From the NCBI GenBank assembly GCA_045635885.1, contig JAZTWO010000033.1, positions 1 to 32,904 on the forward strand: DNA of 32,904 nt, read 5' to 3'. This DNA comes from RGIG4608 sp045635885. Lineage in GTDB: Bacteria; Bacillota; Clostridia; Oscillospirales; CAG-272. Shown here one piece after another: positions 26,501 to 32,760 of this stretch. How positions within the stretch are numbered: the first letter of the stretch is position 1; each line of letters begins with the position of its first letter. A program made the position numbers and the translations under genes. The notes beneath the pieces are model-generated. The model saw nothing but the letters and a program-made list of their open reading frames with translations, was not told the origin of the DNA and ran no database searches.

Positions 26501-26871
26501 ACGAAGACGATATTAAGACACTTGAAAATATTTTGTGGAGTGAAGTTGGAAGCAAAAAGGAATATGAAGCTGAATATGGTCAAAAGCCTCTTGGTGAGCT
26601 TGTTCGCGAAATTGTGGGGCTTGATATGGCGGCAGCTAAAGAAGCCTTTGCAGAATATTTGAATAGTGTCAATCTTGATGCAAATCAAATTTATTTTGTA
26701 AACCAAATTATAGAATATATAGTTCACAATGGTATTTTGAAGGATTTTACAGTTCTCCAAGAGCCGCCATTTACCGATAAAGGTAGTATTGTTGAAATAT
26801 TCACAGATGTTTCGGTATGGTTCGGTTTGCGAAAGATAATCGACCAAATTAATAGAAATGCTGCGGCATAA
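23575..26871 (+). CDS. hsdR: Type I restriction endonuclease subunit, EcoEI-like
   Basis: The product has 1098 residues. The N-terminal ~130 residues resemble a DUF4145-like helical domain (CRRAMEFAIKWMY...LGNNAAHG). A short coiled coil (160-182) leads to the nuclease: YADYVLY...LAVIEAKRT gives the PD-(D/E)xK residues Asp233, Glu248 and Lys250. The translocase core follows with Walker A ATGSGKTRT (362-370), DEAH (462-465) in VDEAHRSIYN, TATP, and QMIGRGTR. The C-terminal EcoEI-R type region (about 900-1098) binds the rest of the complex. It is the last gene of the operon; a hairpin terminator follows the stop by 3 bases. AGAAAGGAAA precedes the start. Confidence 0.93.
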   Translation: MTNFDFLNKNPDFDAFSDVAISAEKLLHIDIDACVINCRRAMEFAIKWMYSVDRDLVMPYQDNLVSLMNEDSFRCLIGNDIWRRLEYIRKLGNNAAHGGKKITREQAELCIENLFVFLDCLACYYSADYEEQGFDKSLLELTVEEAVSFVPDFDVDINQLIEENKALKDELTARRAEQQQTYVPKPLDLSEYKTRKIYIDVMLQDAGWTEGKDWINEVELYGMPNKSEVGYADYVLYGDDGKPLAVIEAKRTCVDVSKGRQQAKLYADLLEQKYGRRPIIFLSNGFDTHIWDDKYYPERKVAAIYSKRDLEKLFNLHTMRASLKNVMVDKHIAGRYYQEGAIKAVCEAFDKKNRRKALLVMATGSGKTRTVIALCKVLLDHGWVKNILFLADRNSLVTQAKRAFVNMLPDLSVTNLCEDKENFDARCVFSTYQTMMNCIDTVKDENQRKLFTVGHFDLVIVDEAHRSIYNKYKDIFNYFDAPLVGLTATPKDEIDKNTYEIFELENGIPTYGYELAQAVTDGFLVDFVSVESKLKFIEQGIVYDDLSEADKEAYENTFEDENGELPESIASSAINEWVFNEDTIRQVLHILMNDGLRVDYGEKLGKTIIFAKNHEHAEKIHEIFGKEYPHLPGYTKVIDNYMTYAQSAIDEFSDSTKMPQIAISVDMLDTGIDVPEVLNLVFFKKVMSKAKFWQMIGRGTRRCDGLMDGKDKDKFYIFDFCGNFEFFRMNNGRPTANLIALQGAIFKLKAQIAYKLQDLVYQTSELIDFRKSLVDDMVRKVNELNKENFAVRQHLRYVEKYSNAENYNVLTYEDTLLMSQELAPLITPDEDEASAVRFDALMYGIELAYLAGKKYARARTDLYKKVSGIASVANIPEIMSKSELINKILHTDYLDNAGINEFEHIRENLRDLVKYIPKRRIKYITNFDEEILNVEWNDSELENDDLKNYKAKAEYYIRQHQDEYVIAKLRNNIPLNEDDIKTLENILWSEVGSKKEYEAEYGQKPLGELVREIVGLDMAAAKEAFAEYLNSVNLDANQIYFVNQIIEYIVHNGILKDFTVLQEPPFTDKGSIVEIFTDVSVWFGLRKIIDQINRNAAA

Positions 26872-26874
26872 TAC

Positions 26875-26902
26875 AAGGGACGAGGAGTAATCCTCGTCCC
26901 TT
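26875..26902 (+). terminator. Hairpin terminator of the restriction operon
   Basis: A perfect 12-bp stem AAGGGACGAGGA/TCCTCGTCCCTT has the loop GTAA. The following T tract is weak (AAATTGTATT). Confidence 0.75.
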
Positions 26903-26913
26903 AAATTGTATTG

Positions 26914-26959
26914 AAAAATCCTTGTATAGAAAAACAAGTTCATATTTTCATCTTTCATA
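26914..26959 (+). repeat. Left 46-bp direct repeat flanking the recombinase fusion gene
   Basis: The first 15 bases, AAAAATCCTTGTATA, and the block TTTTCATCTT (starting at offset 31) match 28710-28755 in register without gaps. Overall about 37 of 46 positions agree by eye. It could be an attachment site of the nested unit. Confidence 0.55.
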
Positions 26960-26969
26960 ATTATGTTAA

Positions 26970-26992
26970 CGGCGATGATGCCGAATTTTTTT
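26970..26992 (+). terminator. Short hairpin with T7 just before the recombinase fusion gene
   Basis: CGGC/GCCG with loop GATGAT is followed by AA and seven T, ending a few bases before the ribosome site. The stem is only 4 bp, so it may be a weak attenuator. Confidence 0.35.
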
Positions 26993-27007
26993 ATGAGAGG
27001 TGTTTAT

Positions 27008-28591
27008 ATGAGCTTTTTTATTATTCCAGGGAATATTTTTTCTTATGATTTGAAACCAAATGAGATTGCGGTTTTTGCGTTTCTTTGCTCGTGTGCGGAC
27101 AACAAGACTTTTGATTGTTTTCCAAGTGTTAAGAAGATTGCAAAGGTTTGCAATATGGGACAATCGACTGTGAGGGCGGTAATTCACGCTCTGCAAGAAA
27201 AAGGTTTAATCAAAATAAAGTCCCAGTACAAGCTGGTGCCTGATACTGATAAGCGTAGACAAACGTCCAATCTTTATCACGTATCATTTCTTGAAGAGTG
27301 TCGCAAGGAAGAGCGAGAAATGAAACAATTCTATAAATCTATGAAGAGGATACCGCATAGTAAAGAGGGGGTGCCTCCAGGAGATAGAGACCAATTAACT
27401 AAACCTAATATAACTACGACCCACATCGAAAACAAGCCTTCTGGTTCTCAAAAGTCTTGTCCCGATGTATCTGTTTCTTCAAATGAAACAGATTTTTCAA
27501 CGCTTAGAGATGCGTGTGTTCAAGAACTTACCTACTATGGTGAAGAGCTGTCCTGTTGTGGTTGGATTGTTCACGAGGCTTTGAATAGTATATGGAACGA
27601 TCTTGTGTTTGATAGTGATAACCCCCTTGCTCAAAGGAAGTTGATACTAAAACATCTAAATGCTAAACTCGTAGTCAAGGTGTTGAACGGATTTGAAATT
27701 GATGGCGCCTATCATACGTATCTTGATGAAACTATTAGGTTTGTTAGGTGGTGTAAAGAACAGCCACCACACCCATCTATTGGCCACAAACCGAGAACTT
27801 TGGAGGAATGTAGGGTATACGTAGATGACTACCTTAAATATAACATCAGTAGAAATTTATCAGCTTGGTCTATAAAAGTTATGGCTAACAGCATTGCCAA
27901 ACTATATGGCTGCAGTAGTCGAGAATTTATTCCAACCCCACAAAGAAAAAGAAGCAATATTACGCGTTCTCGCGGCAGTAAGGTTCGTGACAAGAACTAC
28001 AGTGAGAAAAACAACCAAGATGTTTTGTTACTCAATCGAGTTGTTGGAATGCGGAGGTCGGAGCTGGCACAAATACGTGGCTCGGATTTGATGTTCATTG
28101 AAGGAAATCCCTATATAAAGATTTCGAGAGGTACTAAAGGCGGAAAGGTTAGATACTCGGAGCTTGCCGGGCACCCTGAAGAAATCGAAAAAGTTGTTGA
28201 GATGTTTAGGTCTGCAGGCAACAAGAAATTATGCCCACACCCAAATTCGAATATTGATTTTCACGGATTGAGAAGAGAGTATGCAAAATCTCTCTATTCA
28301 AAATATGCAACTGATTATAGTGAATACAGCAAATGTAGGTTGCTGGTTTATAAGCACAAAATCATTGGTTCTTACACAACAAAAAACGGTCGCAAAAGTG
28401 TTAAGGAGTTCAATCGCTTGTGCAAGGAACTTAACATATCATCTGATGCAAAAGGCTTATGCGATGTGTCGGGCGTCTATCATTGCAGAAATGATCTTAA
28501 AAATGTACATTATTCAAGAGAAGCTCTATATATTGTCAGTAGCAATCTCGGTCATAATAGAGCCGACGTCTCGATTTTTTATTTGCATTAA
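27008..28591 (+). CDS. Winged-helix/tyrosine recombinase fusion protein
   Basis: The product has 527 residues from ATG 27008 (GAGAGGTG site). Residues 1-95 (MSFFIIPGNIFSYDLKPNEI...FPSVKKIAKVCNMGQSTVRA) are the winged-helix domain known from replication-initiator-like proteins of Firmicutes mobile elements. Residues about 265-527 are a tyrosine recombinase: core-binding part (CRVYVDDYL...KLYG), then GMRRSEL (Arg349), Lys near 380 (KGGKVR), HGLRREYA (His419, Arg422), LGH (His516) and catalytic Tyr525 in FYLH at the very C-terminus. All catalytic positions are present. The linker (170-260) is unrecognised. These two parts are normally separate proteins. It could integrate, excise or resolve DNA; the flanking direct repeats are candidate sites. 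Confidence 0.78.
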   Translation: MSFFIIPGNIFSYDLKPNEIAVFAFLCSCADNKTFDCFPSVKKIAKVCNMGQSTVRAVIHALQEKGLIKIKSQYKLVPDTDKRRQTSNLYHVSFLEECRKEEREMKQFYKSMKRIPHSKEGVPPGDRDQLTKPNITTTHIENKPSGSQKSCPDVSVSSNETDFSTLRDACVQELTYYGEELSCCGWIVHEALNSIWNDLVFDSDNPLAQRKLILKHLNAKLVVKVLNGFEIDGAYHTYLDETIRFVRWCKEQPPHPSIGHKPRTLEECRVYVDDYLKYNISRNLSAWSIKVMANSIAKLYGCSSREFIPTPQRKRSNITRSRGSKVRDKNYSEKNNQDVLLLNRVVGMRRSELAQIRGSDLMFIEGNPYIKISRGTKGGKVRYSELAGHPEEIEKVVEMFRSAGNKKLCPHPNSNIDFHGLRREYAKSLYSKYATDYSEYSKCRLLVYKHKIIGSYTTKNGRKSVKEFNRLCKELNISSDAKGLCDVSGVYHCRNDLKNVHYSREALYIVSSNLGHNRADVSIFYLH

Positions 28592-28655
28592 TTCAAATTA
28601 TGAATTTACAAATTGTTAACATTTGGCTCTAAAAACGCCAAAAAGCACACGAAAT

Positions 28656-28693
28656 CCCGTAAACCCTTGATTTATAAGGGTTTGCGGGTTTTT
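28656..28693 (+). terminator. Intrinsic terminator after the recombinase fusion gene
   Basis: The stem CCCGTAAACCCTT/AAGGGTTTGCGGG (13 bp with one G-T pair) has a 7-base loop and is followed by five T. TCTAAAAACGC-type sequence occurs on both sides (about 28627 and 28698). Confidence 0.85.
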
Positions 28694-28709
28694 GTTGTCT
28701 AAAAACGCA

Positions 28710-28755
28710 AAAAATCCTTGTATAAAAAAATTATCTCCCCTTTTCATCTTGCATA
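28710..28755 (+). repeat. Right 46-bp direct repeat flanking the recombinase fusion gene
   Basis: This copy matches 26914-26959 in register: AAAAATCCTTGTATA at the start and TTTTCATCTT at offset 31. The two lie 1796 bp apart and enclose the fusion gene and its terminator. Confidence 0.55.
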
Positions 28756-28832
28756 CCTATAGCAGAAAGCTCGAAGGAGTTCATATCGAACCGATCCTGA
28801 GCATAAGTTATCAAGAGAAAAGGAGACACAAT

Positions 28833-29027
28833 ATGAGAAAAATCAAAGAAATCAAGGTAGTAATGAACCGTCCCGCAAGCGCAGAACAGATGGAGGCAAT
28901 TTATGCAACGATGGCAAAGGCAAAGCTCGGTCAAATCAAGTCAAAGCTTGATGAAATTGACTGTTCTGCGGGACAACAGGAAGAAATTCTCGACTATGTA
29001 GTAAAAGAAATGAAAACTAAAAAATAA
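28833..29027 (+). CDS. Small protein of 64 residues, unrecognised
   Basis: The start at 28833 follows AAAAGGAGA by 7 bases; the longer frame upstream is unlikely. The protein is basic and helical (IKEIKVVMNRPASAEQMEAI...LGQIKSKLDEIDCSAGQQEE) with one Cys. There is no membrane segment and no family I know. Two ribosome-site-like sequences (GAAGGAG near 28772 and the one used) lie in the leader. It sits near the right end of the element, next to the Xre gene. Its size and place would suit an excision directionality factor, but nothing in the sequence proves that. Confidence 0.65.
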   Translation: MRKIKEIKVVMNRPASAEQMEAIYATMAKAKLGQIKSKLDEIDCSAGQQEEILDYVVKEMKTKK

Positions 29028-29039
29028 AGGTACATAATG

Positions 29040-29073
29040 GAAGGCAGAGCAAAAATCTCTGCCTTCTGTTTTT
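29040..29073 (+). terminator. Intrinsic terminator between convergent genes
   Basis: A 10-bp stem GAAGGCAGAG/CTCTGCCTTC has the loop CAAAAAT and is followed by TGTTTTT. It ends the 64-residue gene and abuts the 3' end of the Xre gene. Confidence 0.85.
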
Positions 29074-29644
29074 ACTTAAAAAACTTTTCCCATAGCTTTT
29101 TGCTAATTCTGACGTTCTCGTTTTCCCAGTTTATAACGGCAGTTTTTGAAACTCCAAGATGCCTTGCAAACGCGCGCTTGCTCATTCCGAGTTGCTCGCG
29201 TTTCTTTTTCACTTCCGCAGCTTGTCCATTGTAGAGAAAAAGATTGTAATCGTCAAGAAAATTGCTAACATCAACCCCATAGAGCTCAGCAAGTGCCAAA
29301 AGCTTGTCCTTGGGGTAGTGATTATTTAGGCCCATTGTTTCGTAACGAAAATACGTAGTTCTATCAACTCCGATAAAGTCCGCAACCTCGCGTTGCAATA
29401 GCCCGTGTTTGTGTCGATACCAACGAAGCTTGTCCGCAACACTTGGCGCATCTTCGGGGGAGGGATATTTCTTGAAAAATAACTCGGCATCTACAATCTT
29501 GCTTGGTGTGTTAACACTAATTGTGAAAACAATTAGCAAAGAAAGGCGCTTTCCATTGCTCACGATATACAAATTCCCACTGATTTTCTTGAAAATGCGC
29601 CACTCGATGTCCTGTGGTACTTCTTTTACTACATCGCAATTCAT
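29072..29644 (-). CDS. Xre-type regulator with two helix-turn-helix domains
   Basis: The product has 190 residues from ATG 29644, which lies fully inside the element; an in-frame GTG at 29680 is in host DNA. Residues 1-60 are unrecognised and beta-like. HTH 1 spans about 70-131 (LRWYRHKHGLLQREVADFIG...NHYPKDKLLALAELYGVDVS) and HTH 2 about 144-185 (KKKREQLGMSKRAFARHLGV...INWENEN). The gene follows the interrupted sigK 5' part on the same strand, so the sigK promoter would transcribe it before excision. After excision its frame becomes continuous with the recombinase. It may control or trigger excision. No good ribosome site is seen before 29644. Confidence 0.75.
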   Translation of the reverse strand: MNCDVVKEVPQDIEWRIFKKISGNLYIVSNGKRLSLLIVFTISVNTPSKIVDAELFFKKYPSPEDAPSVADKLRWYRHKHGLLQREVADFIGVDRTTYFRYETMGLNNHYPKDKLLALAELYGVDVSNFLDDYNLFLYNGQAAEVKKKREQLGMSKRAFARHLGVSKTAVINWENENVRISKKLWEKFFK

Positions 29645-29652
29645 AAAGTCCG

Positions 29653-29997
29653 TTATGTTAGGATAGCATTCTGCACACACCTTGCGCCATAGGTGGCAAA
29701 GCGAGTGCCACTTTCAATTTTAAAGGTGTCAATCGCCTTTACAAGACCGATTATGCCAATCGAAACCAAGTCCTCGCTGTCGGGATAGGTGGAATAATAT
29801 TTCTTCACAATGTGCGAAACAAGGCGAAGATTGTGCAAAATCAACTTTTGTCGGGCATCCTCGTCGCCACTCTTAACAAGCAGGAATGCGTCCCTCTCCT
29901 CACTTGCAGAAAGCGGGGGTGGAAATTTATTTGGCGTCGAAACACCCAAAATTAAATGGTATATGTGAAAAATCAAACTAAAAACAAAACTTAGCAT
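29653..29997 (-). CDS. sigK: sigK 5' part (pro-sequence and sigma region 2), split gene
   Basis: This frame has 114 residues, of which 110 belong to SigK before the att core. The first ~20 residues (LSFVFSLIFHIYHLILGVST) are a hydrophobic pro-sequence like that of pro-SigK, which is removed by the SpoIVFB protease at the forespore membrane. NKFPPPLSASEERDAFL follows, then region 2: HNLRLVSHIVKKYY...DSEDLVSIGIIGLVKAID and GTRFATYGARCVQN. Beyond the core the integrated reading adds AILT and stops. GGGAGGA precedes the ATG by about 5 bases. Joined to 8509-8874 it gives the complete factor for late mother-cell genes (coat, cortex). Confidence 0.93.
   Translation of the reverse strand: MLSFVFSLIFHIYHLILGVSTPNKFPPPLSASEERDAFLLVKSGDEDARQKLILHNLRLVSHIVKKYYSTYPDSEDLVSIGIIGLVKAIDTFKIESGTRFATYGARCVQNAILT
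29667..29671 (-). other. Right attachment core of the skin-like element
   Basis: GAATG on the minus strand, with host sigK sequence TGTGTGCA upstream and element sequence CTATCC downstream. It is identical to the core at 8874-8878. Confidence 0.85.
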
Positions 29998-30024
29998 ATC
30001 TTCCTCCCAAAATCAAGTTTATTA

Positions 30025-30032
30025 ATTCTATG
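30025..30032 (-). promoter_or_regulatory. Possible mother-cell sigma -10 box of sigK
   Basis: CATAGAAT on the minus strand resembles the SigE/SigK -10 consensus (CATAnnnT). It would start the transcript about 20 bases before the ATG, just upstream of the ribosome site. The expected -35 region is poor. Confidence 0.35.
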
Positions 30033-30080
30033 CCACAAATTTTTATTTTTGCTTGTACAGTGCGGATTTTAAAAAAACTC

Positions 30081-30109
30081 TTGATTTTATATCAATTTAT
30101 TGATATAAT
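30081..30109 (+). promoter_or_regulatory. Promoter of the MBL hydrolase gene with embedded palindrome
   Basis: TTGATT (30081-30086) and TATAAT (30104-30109) are 17 bases apart. The spacer and -10 contain a palindrome with perfect 10-bp arms, TTATATCAAT (30087-30096) and ATTGATATAA (30099-30108). A protein bound there would block the promoter. Confidence 0.7.
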
Positions 30110-30146
30110 TTTCTTATAAACCACAAAATTTGACAAGGAGATACTT

Positions 30147-31121
30147 ATGGCAGGAAAGAAAACCACCAAATCAAAGAAAAAGGCGCAAAAGAAATTACTT
30201 AAAGCTATATTTGGCAAGGCGTTGCCAATAGTTATGCTCATATTTGCGCTCCTTGCGTTTGCATTTAACTATTTTTATGAAAATAACAGCGAATTTCGTT
30301 CATTTATAAACGAAATTCTTTACGATACCGCAACTGTTCAAAGACCGTATATCGACCCCAACGGAACAGAGATTGCCGTGCATTTTTTGGACGTTGGACA
30401 GGGCGATTCAACGCTTTTCCAAACTCCGCAGGGAAGCATATTGGTGGATTGCGGTGAAAACGATTTTCAAGAAAGAGTTGTTGAATATCTTCACGCACAG
30501 GGAATTTATGAGCTTGAATATTTCATAATCACCCACCCCGACTCCGACCACATGGGAGGTGCGCCATACATTCTTGAAAATATCAAGGTTAAAAAATTCA
30601 TTATCAACGGTCAAGAAAAGGACACAAAATTCTTCACCGATACGCTCGACGTGATTGAAAATCGTGAAATCGACCACGATATTGCATATCCCGGCGACGT
30701 TATTCAATTGGGTGCGCTTCAAATCTCAGTGCTTGGACCTTACCGACTTGATTTTTCCGACTCCGAGTGGAATAATGCAAGCCTAATTCTTTACGCAACC
30801 TATGGAAACAGATCCTTCCTTCTCACCGGCGACGCCGAAAAAGAGGGCGAAGCGGATCTTCTTAAATATCACAAATTCGACATTGATTGCGACGTGTTCT
30901 CGGCAGGGCATCACGGCTCAAAAACATCCAACTCAAAAGAATTGCTTGAGGCGGCAACACCTCAATACGTTGTAATTTCCTGCGGCAAGGACAACAAACA
31001 CAAGCACCCCAATCAAGAGGCGCTTGACGTATTTGCCAGTGTTGGAGCAACCGTTTTCAGAACCGACGAGCTTGGCTCGATTGTGTTTGTAACCGACGGT
31101 GAAAATTTAGTAAAAAAATAA
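30147..31121 (+). CDS. ComEC-like metallo-beta-lactamase-fold hydrolase, membrane-anchored
   Basis: The product has 324 residues. A Lys-rich N-terminus and one membrane helix (about 24-42) anchor the enzyme, with its domain outside the cell. The MBL fold follows: HFLDVGQGDS (79-88), metal-binding THPDSDHMGG (129-138), LLTGDAE and GHHGS. This is the pattern of the ComEC/Rec2 C-terminal nuclease-like domain; the competence channel part of ComEC is absent. Stand-alone versions are common in Clostridia and may degrade extracellular DNA or another phosphodiester. AAGGAG precedes the start. yifB follows after 11 bases, so the two are probably co-transcribed. Confidence 0.88.
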   Translation: MAGKKTTKSKKKAQKKLLKAIFGKALPIVMLIFALLAFAFNYFYENNSEFRSFINEILYDTATVQRPYIDPNGTEIAVHFLDVGQGDSTLFQTPQGSILVDCGENDFQERVVEYLHAQGIYELEYFIITHPDSDHMGGAPYILENIKVKKFIINGQEKDTKFFTDTLDVIENREIDHDIAYPGDVIQLGALQISVLGPYRLDFSDSEWNNASLILYATYGNRSFLLTGDAEKEGEADLLKYHKFDIDCDVFSAGHHGSKTSNSKELLEAATPQYVVISCGKDNKHKHPNQEALDVFASVGATVFRTDELGSIVFVTDGENLVKK

Positions 31122-31132
31122 CGGAGTTAAAT

Positions 31133-32680
31133 ATGTATTCTAAGATATTTAGTGCAGGAATAATCGGAATTGACGGTTTTATCGTTACAGTTGAATGCTC
31201 CGCACGAAACAAATTGCCCGAATTCGACCTTGTTGGGCTTCCCGACGCAGCGGTTAAAGAGGCGAAGGAGAGGGTTAGAAATGCGTGTGCTAACAGTGGA
31301 ATTCCATTTCCATCGGGCGCACTCACGGTAAACCTTGCTCCTGCAGACAAAAAGAAAGAGGGCTCGGCACTCGACCTACCCATTTTACTTGCAATTCTTC
31401 ACGCAGGTGCAATTATTCATCCCGATAGAGATTTTTCTAAAAAATGCTTTGTGGGTGAACTTTCCCTCTCCGGTGAGGTCAGGGGCATTCGTGGTGCGCT
31501 TTCAATGTGCGTTGCGGCTCGTGATGCGGGATTTACCGATTTTTACGTTCCTGCAGTCAATGCCGAAGAGGCGGTTGCGGTGAGCGGAATAAACGTTATC
31601 CCCGTTAGTAATATTGCCGACCTTGTGCGCCATTTGAATGGCAATTTTGATTTGCATCCCATCAAATATGACCCCTCAAAATTCAAGCAAAATACAGTTC
31701 ACAGACCGGACGATTTTTGCGACGTTAAGGGTCAGGAATTTGCAAAAAGAGCAATGGAAATTGCCGCTGTTGGTGGTCATAATATCCTTTTAATTGGACC
31801 ACCTGGAACGGGTAAATCAATGATTGCAAAGCGATTGCCAAGCATTTTGCCACCACTTTCGTTTGAAGAATCCATTGAAAGCACAAAAATTTATTCAATT
31901 TCGGGCGGACTTAAAAACGGTGAGTCCCTGCTCTATACCCGACCATTCAGAGCGCCACACCATACCTTAAGTGCGGTTTCGCTCGTCGGCGGCGGTGCAA
32001 ACCCCATGCCTGGCGAGGTTTCACTTGCTCATAACGGAGTTTTGTTCCTTGACGAGTTTCCCGAATTTCCAAAGCACGTTTCCGATTCTCTTCGCCAACC
32101 ACTTGAGGACGGAAAGGTGACAATCACCCGTGCGCTTGCCAAGGTGACTTTCCCTTGTAATTTCATGCTTGTTGCGGCAATGAATCCGTGCCGTTGCGGA
32201 TATTTCGGTCACCACGCAATTCCTTGTACCTGCAAGCCCGAGGAGGTCAGAAAATATATTTCTAAAATCAGTGGTCCGTTGCTTGATAGAATTGATATTC
32301 AGGTTGAGCTTCCGTCACTTTCTTACCGTGAAATTTCGTCAACGGGCGGGGAAGAGGAGAAGAGCGAAGTGATTAGAAAGAGGGTTGAAATTGCACGTGA
32401 ATTTGGGGCAAAGCGAATGAGAGCCGCAGGGGATACCCCAAAGGCAAATGCCGACCTCAAATCAGCAGAAATTCGAGAATTTTGCCCCATGGACGAGGGT
32501 GCAAAAATGATTTTGAAAAACGCCTATGAAAATTTGGGACTTTCTGCCCGTGGCTATGATAGAATCATTCGTGTTGCACGAACAATCGCCGACATGGACG
32601 CAAGCGAGGTCATCCAAGCACAGCACATCGCCGAAGCAATCCAGCTCCGATCCCTCGATAAGAAATATTGGGGAAGATAA
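31133..32680 (+). CDS. YifB/ComM family AAA ATPase
   Basis: The product has 515 residues, full length for the family. An N-terminal Lon-protease-like fold domain (about 1-170; GLPDAAVKEAKERVRNA, NLAPADKKKEGSALDLPI) is followed by the Mg-chelatase-type AAA core: GPPGTGKS (about 222-229), RAPHHTLSAVSLVGGG, Walker B LFLDEFPEF, and the zinc-like MNPCRCGYFG...CTC. A C-terminal Mg_chelatase_C domain ends in LRSLDKKYW. ComM, the Haemophilus/Vibrio relative, is a branch-migration helicase used in natural transformation; the role in Clostridia is less clear. The GGAGTT site is weak but well placed. A strong terminator follows. Confidence 0.9.
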   Translation: MYSKIFSAGIIGIDGFIVTVECSARNKLPEFDLVGLPDAAVKEAKERVRNACANSGIPFPSGALTVNLAPADKKKEGSALDLPILLAILHAGAIIHPDRDFSKKCFVGELSLSGEVRGIRGALSMCVAARDAGFTDFYVPAVNAEEAVAVSGINVIPVSNIADLVRHLNGNFDLHPIKYDPSKFKQNTVHRPDDFCDVKGQEFAKRAMEIAAVGGHNILLIGPPGTGKSMIAKRLPSILPPLSFEESIESTKIYSISGGLKNGESLLYTRPFRAPHHTLSAVSLVGGGANPMPGEVSLAHNGVLFLDEFPEFPKHVSDSLRQPLEDGKVTITRALAKVTFPCNFMLVAAMNPCRCGYFGHHAIPCTCKPEEVRKYISKISGPLLDRIDIQVELPSLSYREISSTGGEEEKSEVIRKRVEIAREFGAKRMRAAGDTPKANADLKSAEIREFCPMDEGAKMILKNAYENLGLSARGYDRIIRVARTIADMDASEVIQAQHIAEAIQLRSLDKKYWGR

Positions 32681-32690
32681 TTAAATAATC

Positions 32691-32724
32691 AAACACGGAA
32701 AAGCTTGGGCTTTTCCGTGTTTTT
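32691..32724 (+). terminator. Intrinsic terminator after the YifB-family gene
   Basis: A perfect 14-bp stem (AAACACGGAAAAGC with GCTTTTCCGTGTTT) has the loop TTGG and continues into further T. Confidence 0.9.
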
Positions 32725-32760
32725 GTGTTACAGTAAAATCCCTATGGGTTTGCAAGAAGA

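Larger units (their letters stand above)
8874..29671 (-). mobile_element. 20.8-kb skin-like element interrupting sigK
   Basis: The element lies between two GAATG cores; excision would release a circle of 20,793 bp. It carries a serine recombinase at the sigK 3' side and an Xre regulator at the sigK 5' side, with a defence- and stress-related cargo between them. The circular junction would read GATAGC-GAAT-GCTATC, a perfect 6-bp inverted repeat suited to a serine recombinase attP. sigK-interrupting elements are known in Bacillus subtilis (core AATGA) and Clostridioides difficile, with different gene content. I see no capsid, tail or packaging genes, so this one is not an evident intact prophage. 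Confidence 0.9.

Noticed and set aside
8874..29671. Intact prophage
   Set aside because: No terminase, portal, capsid, tail or lysis genes are recognisable among the genes of the element.
29645..29680. GTG start at 29680 for the Xre protein in the integrated state
   Set aside because: Its first codons lie in host sigK sequence. The ATG at 29644 is wholly inside the element. The upstream codons matter only as the in-frame link in the excised circle.
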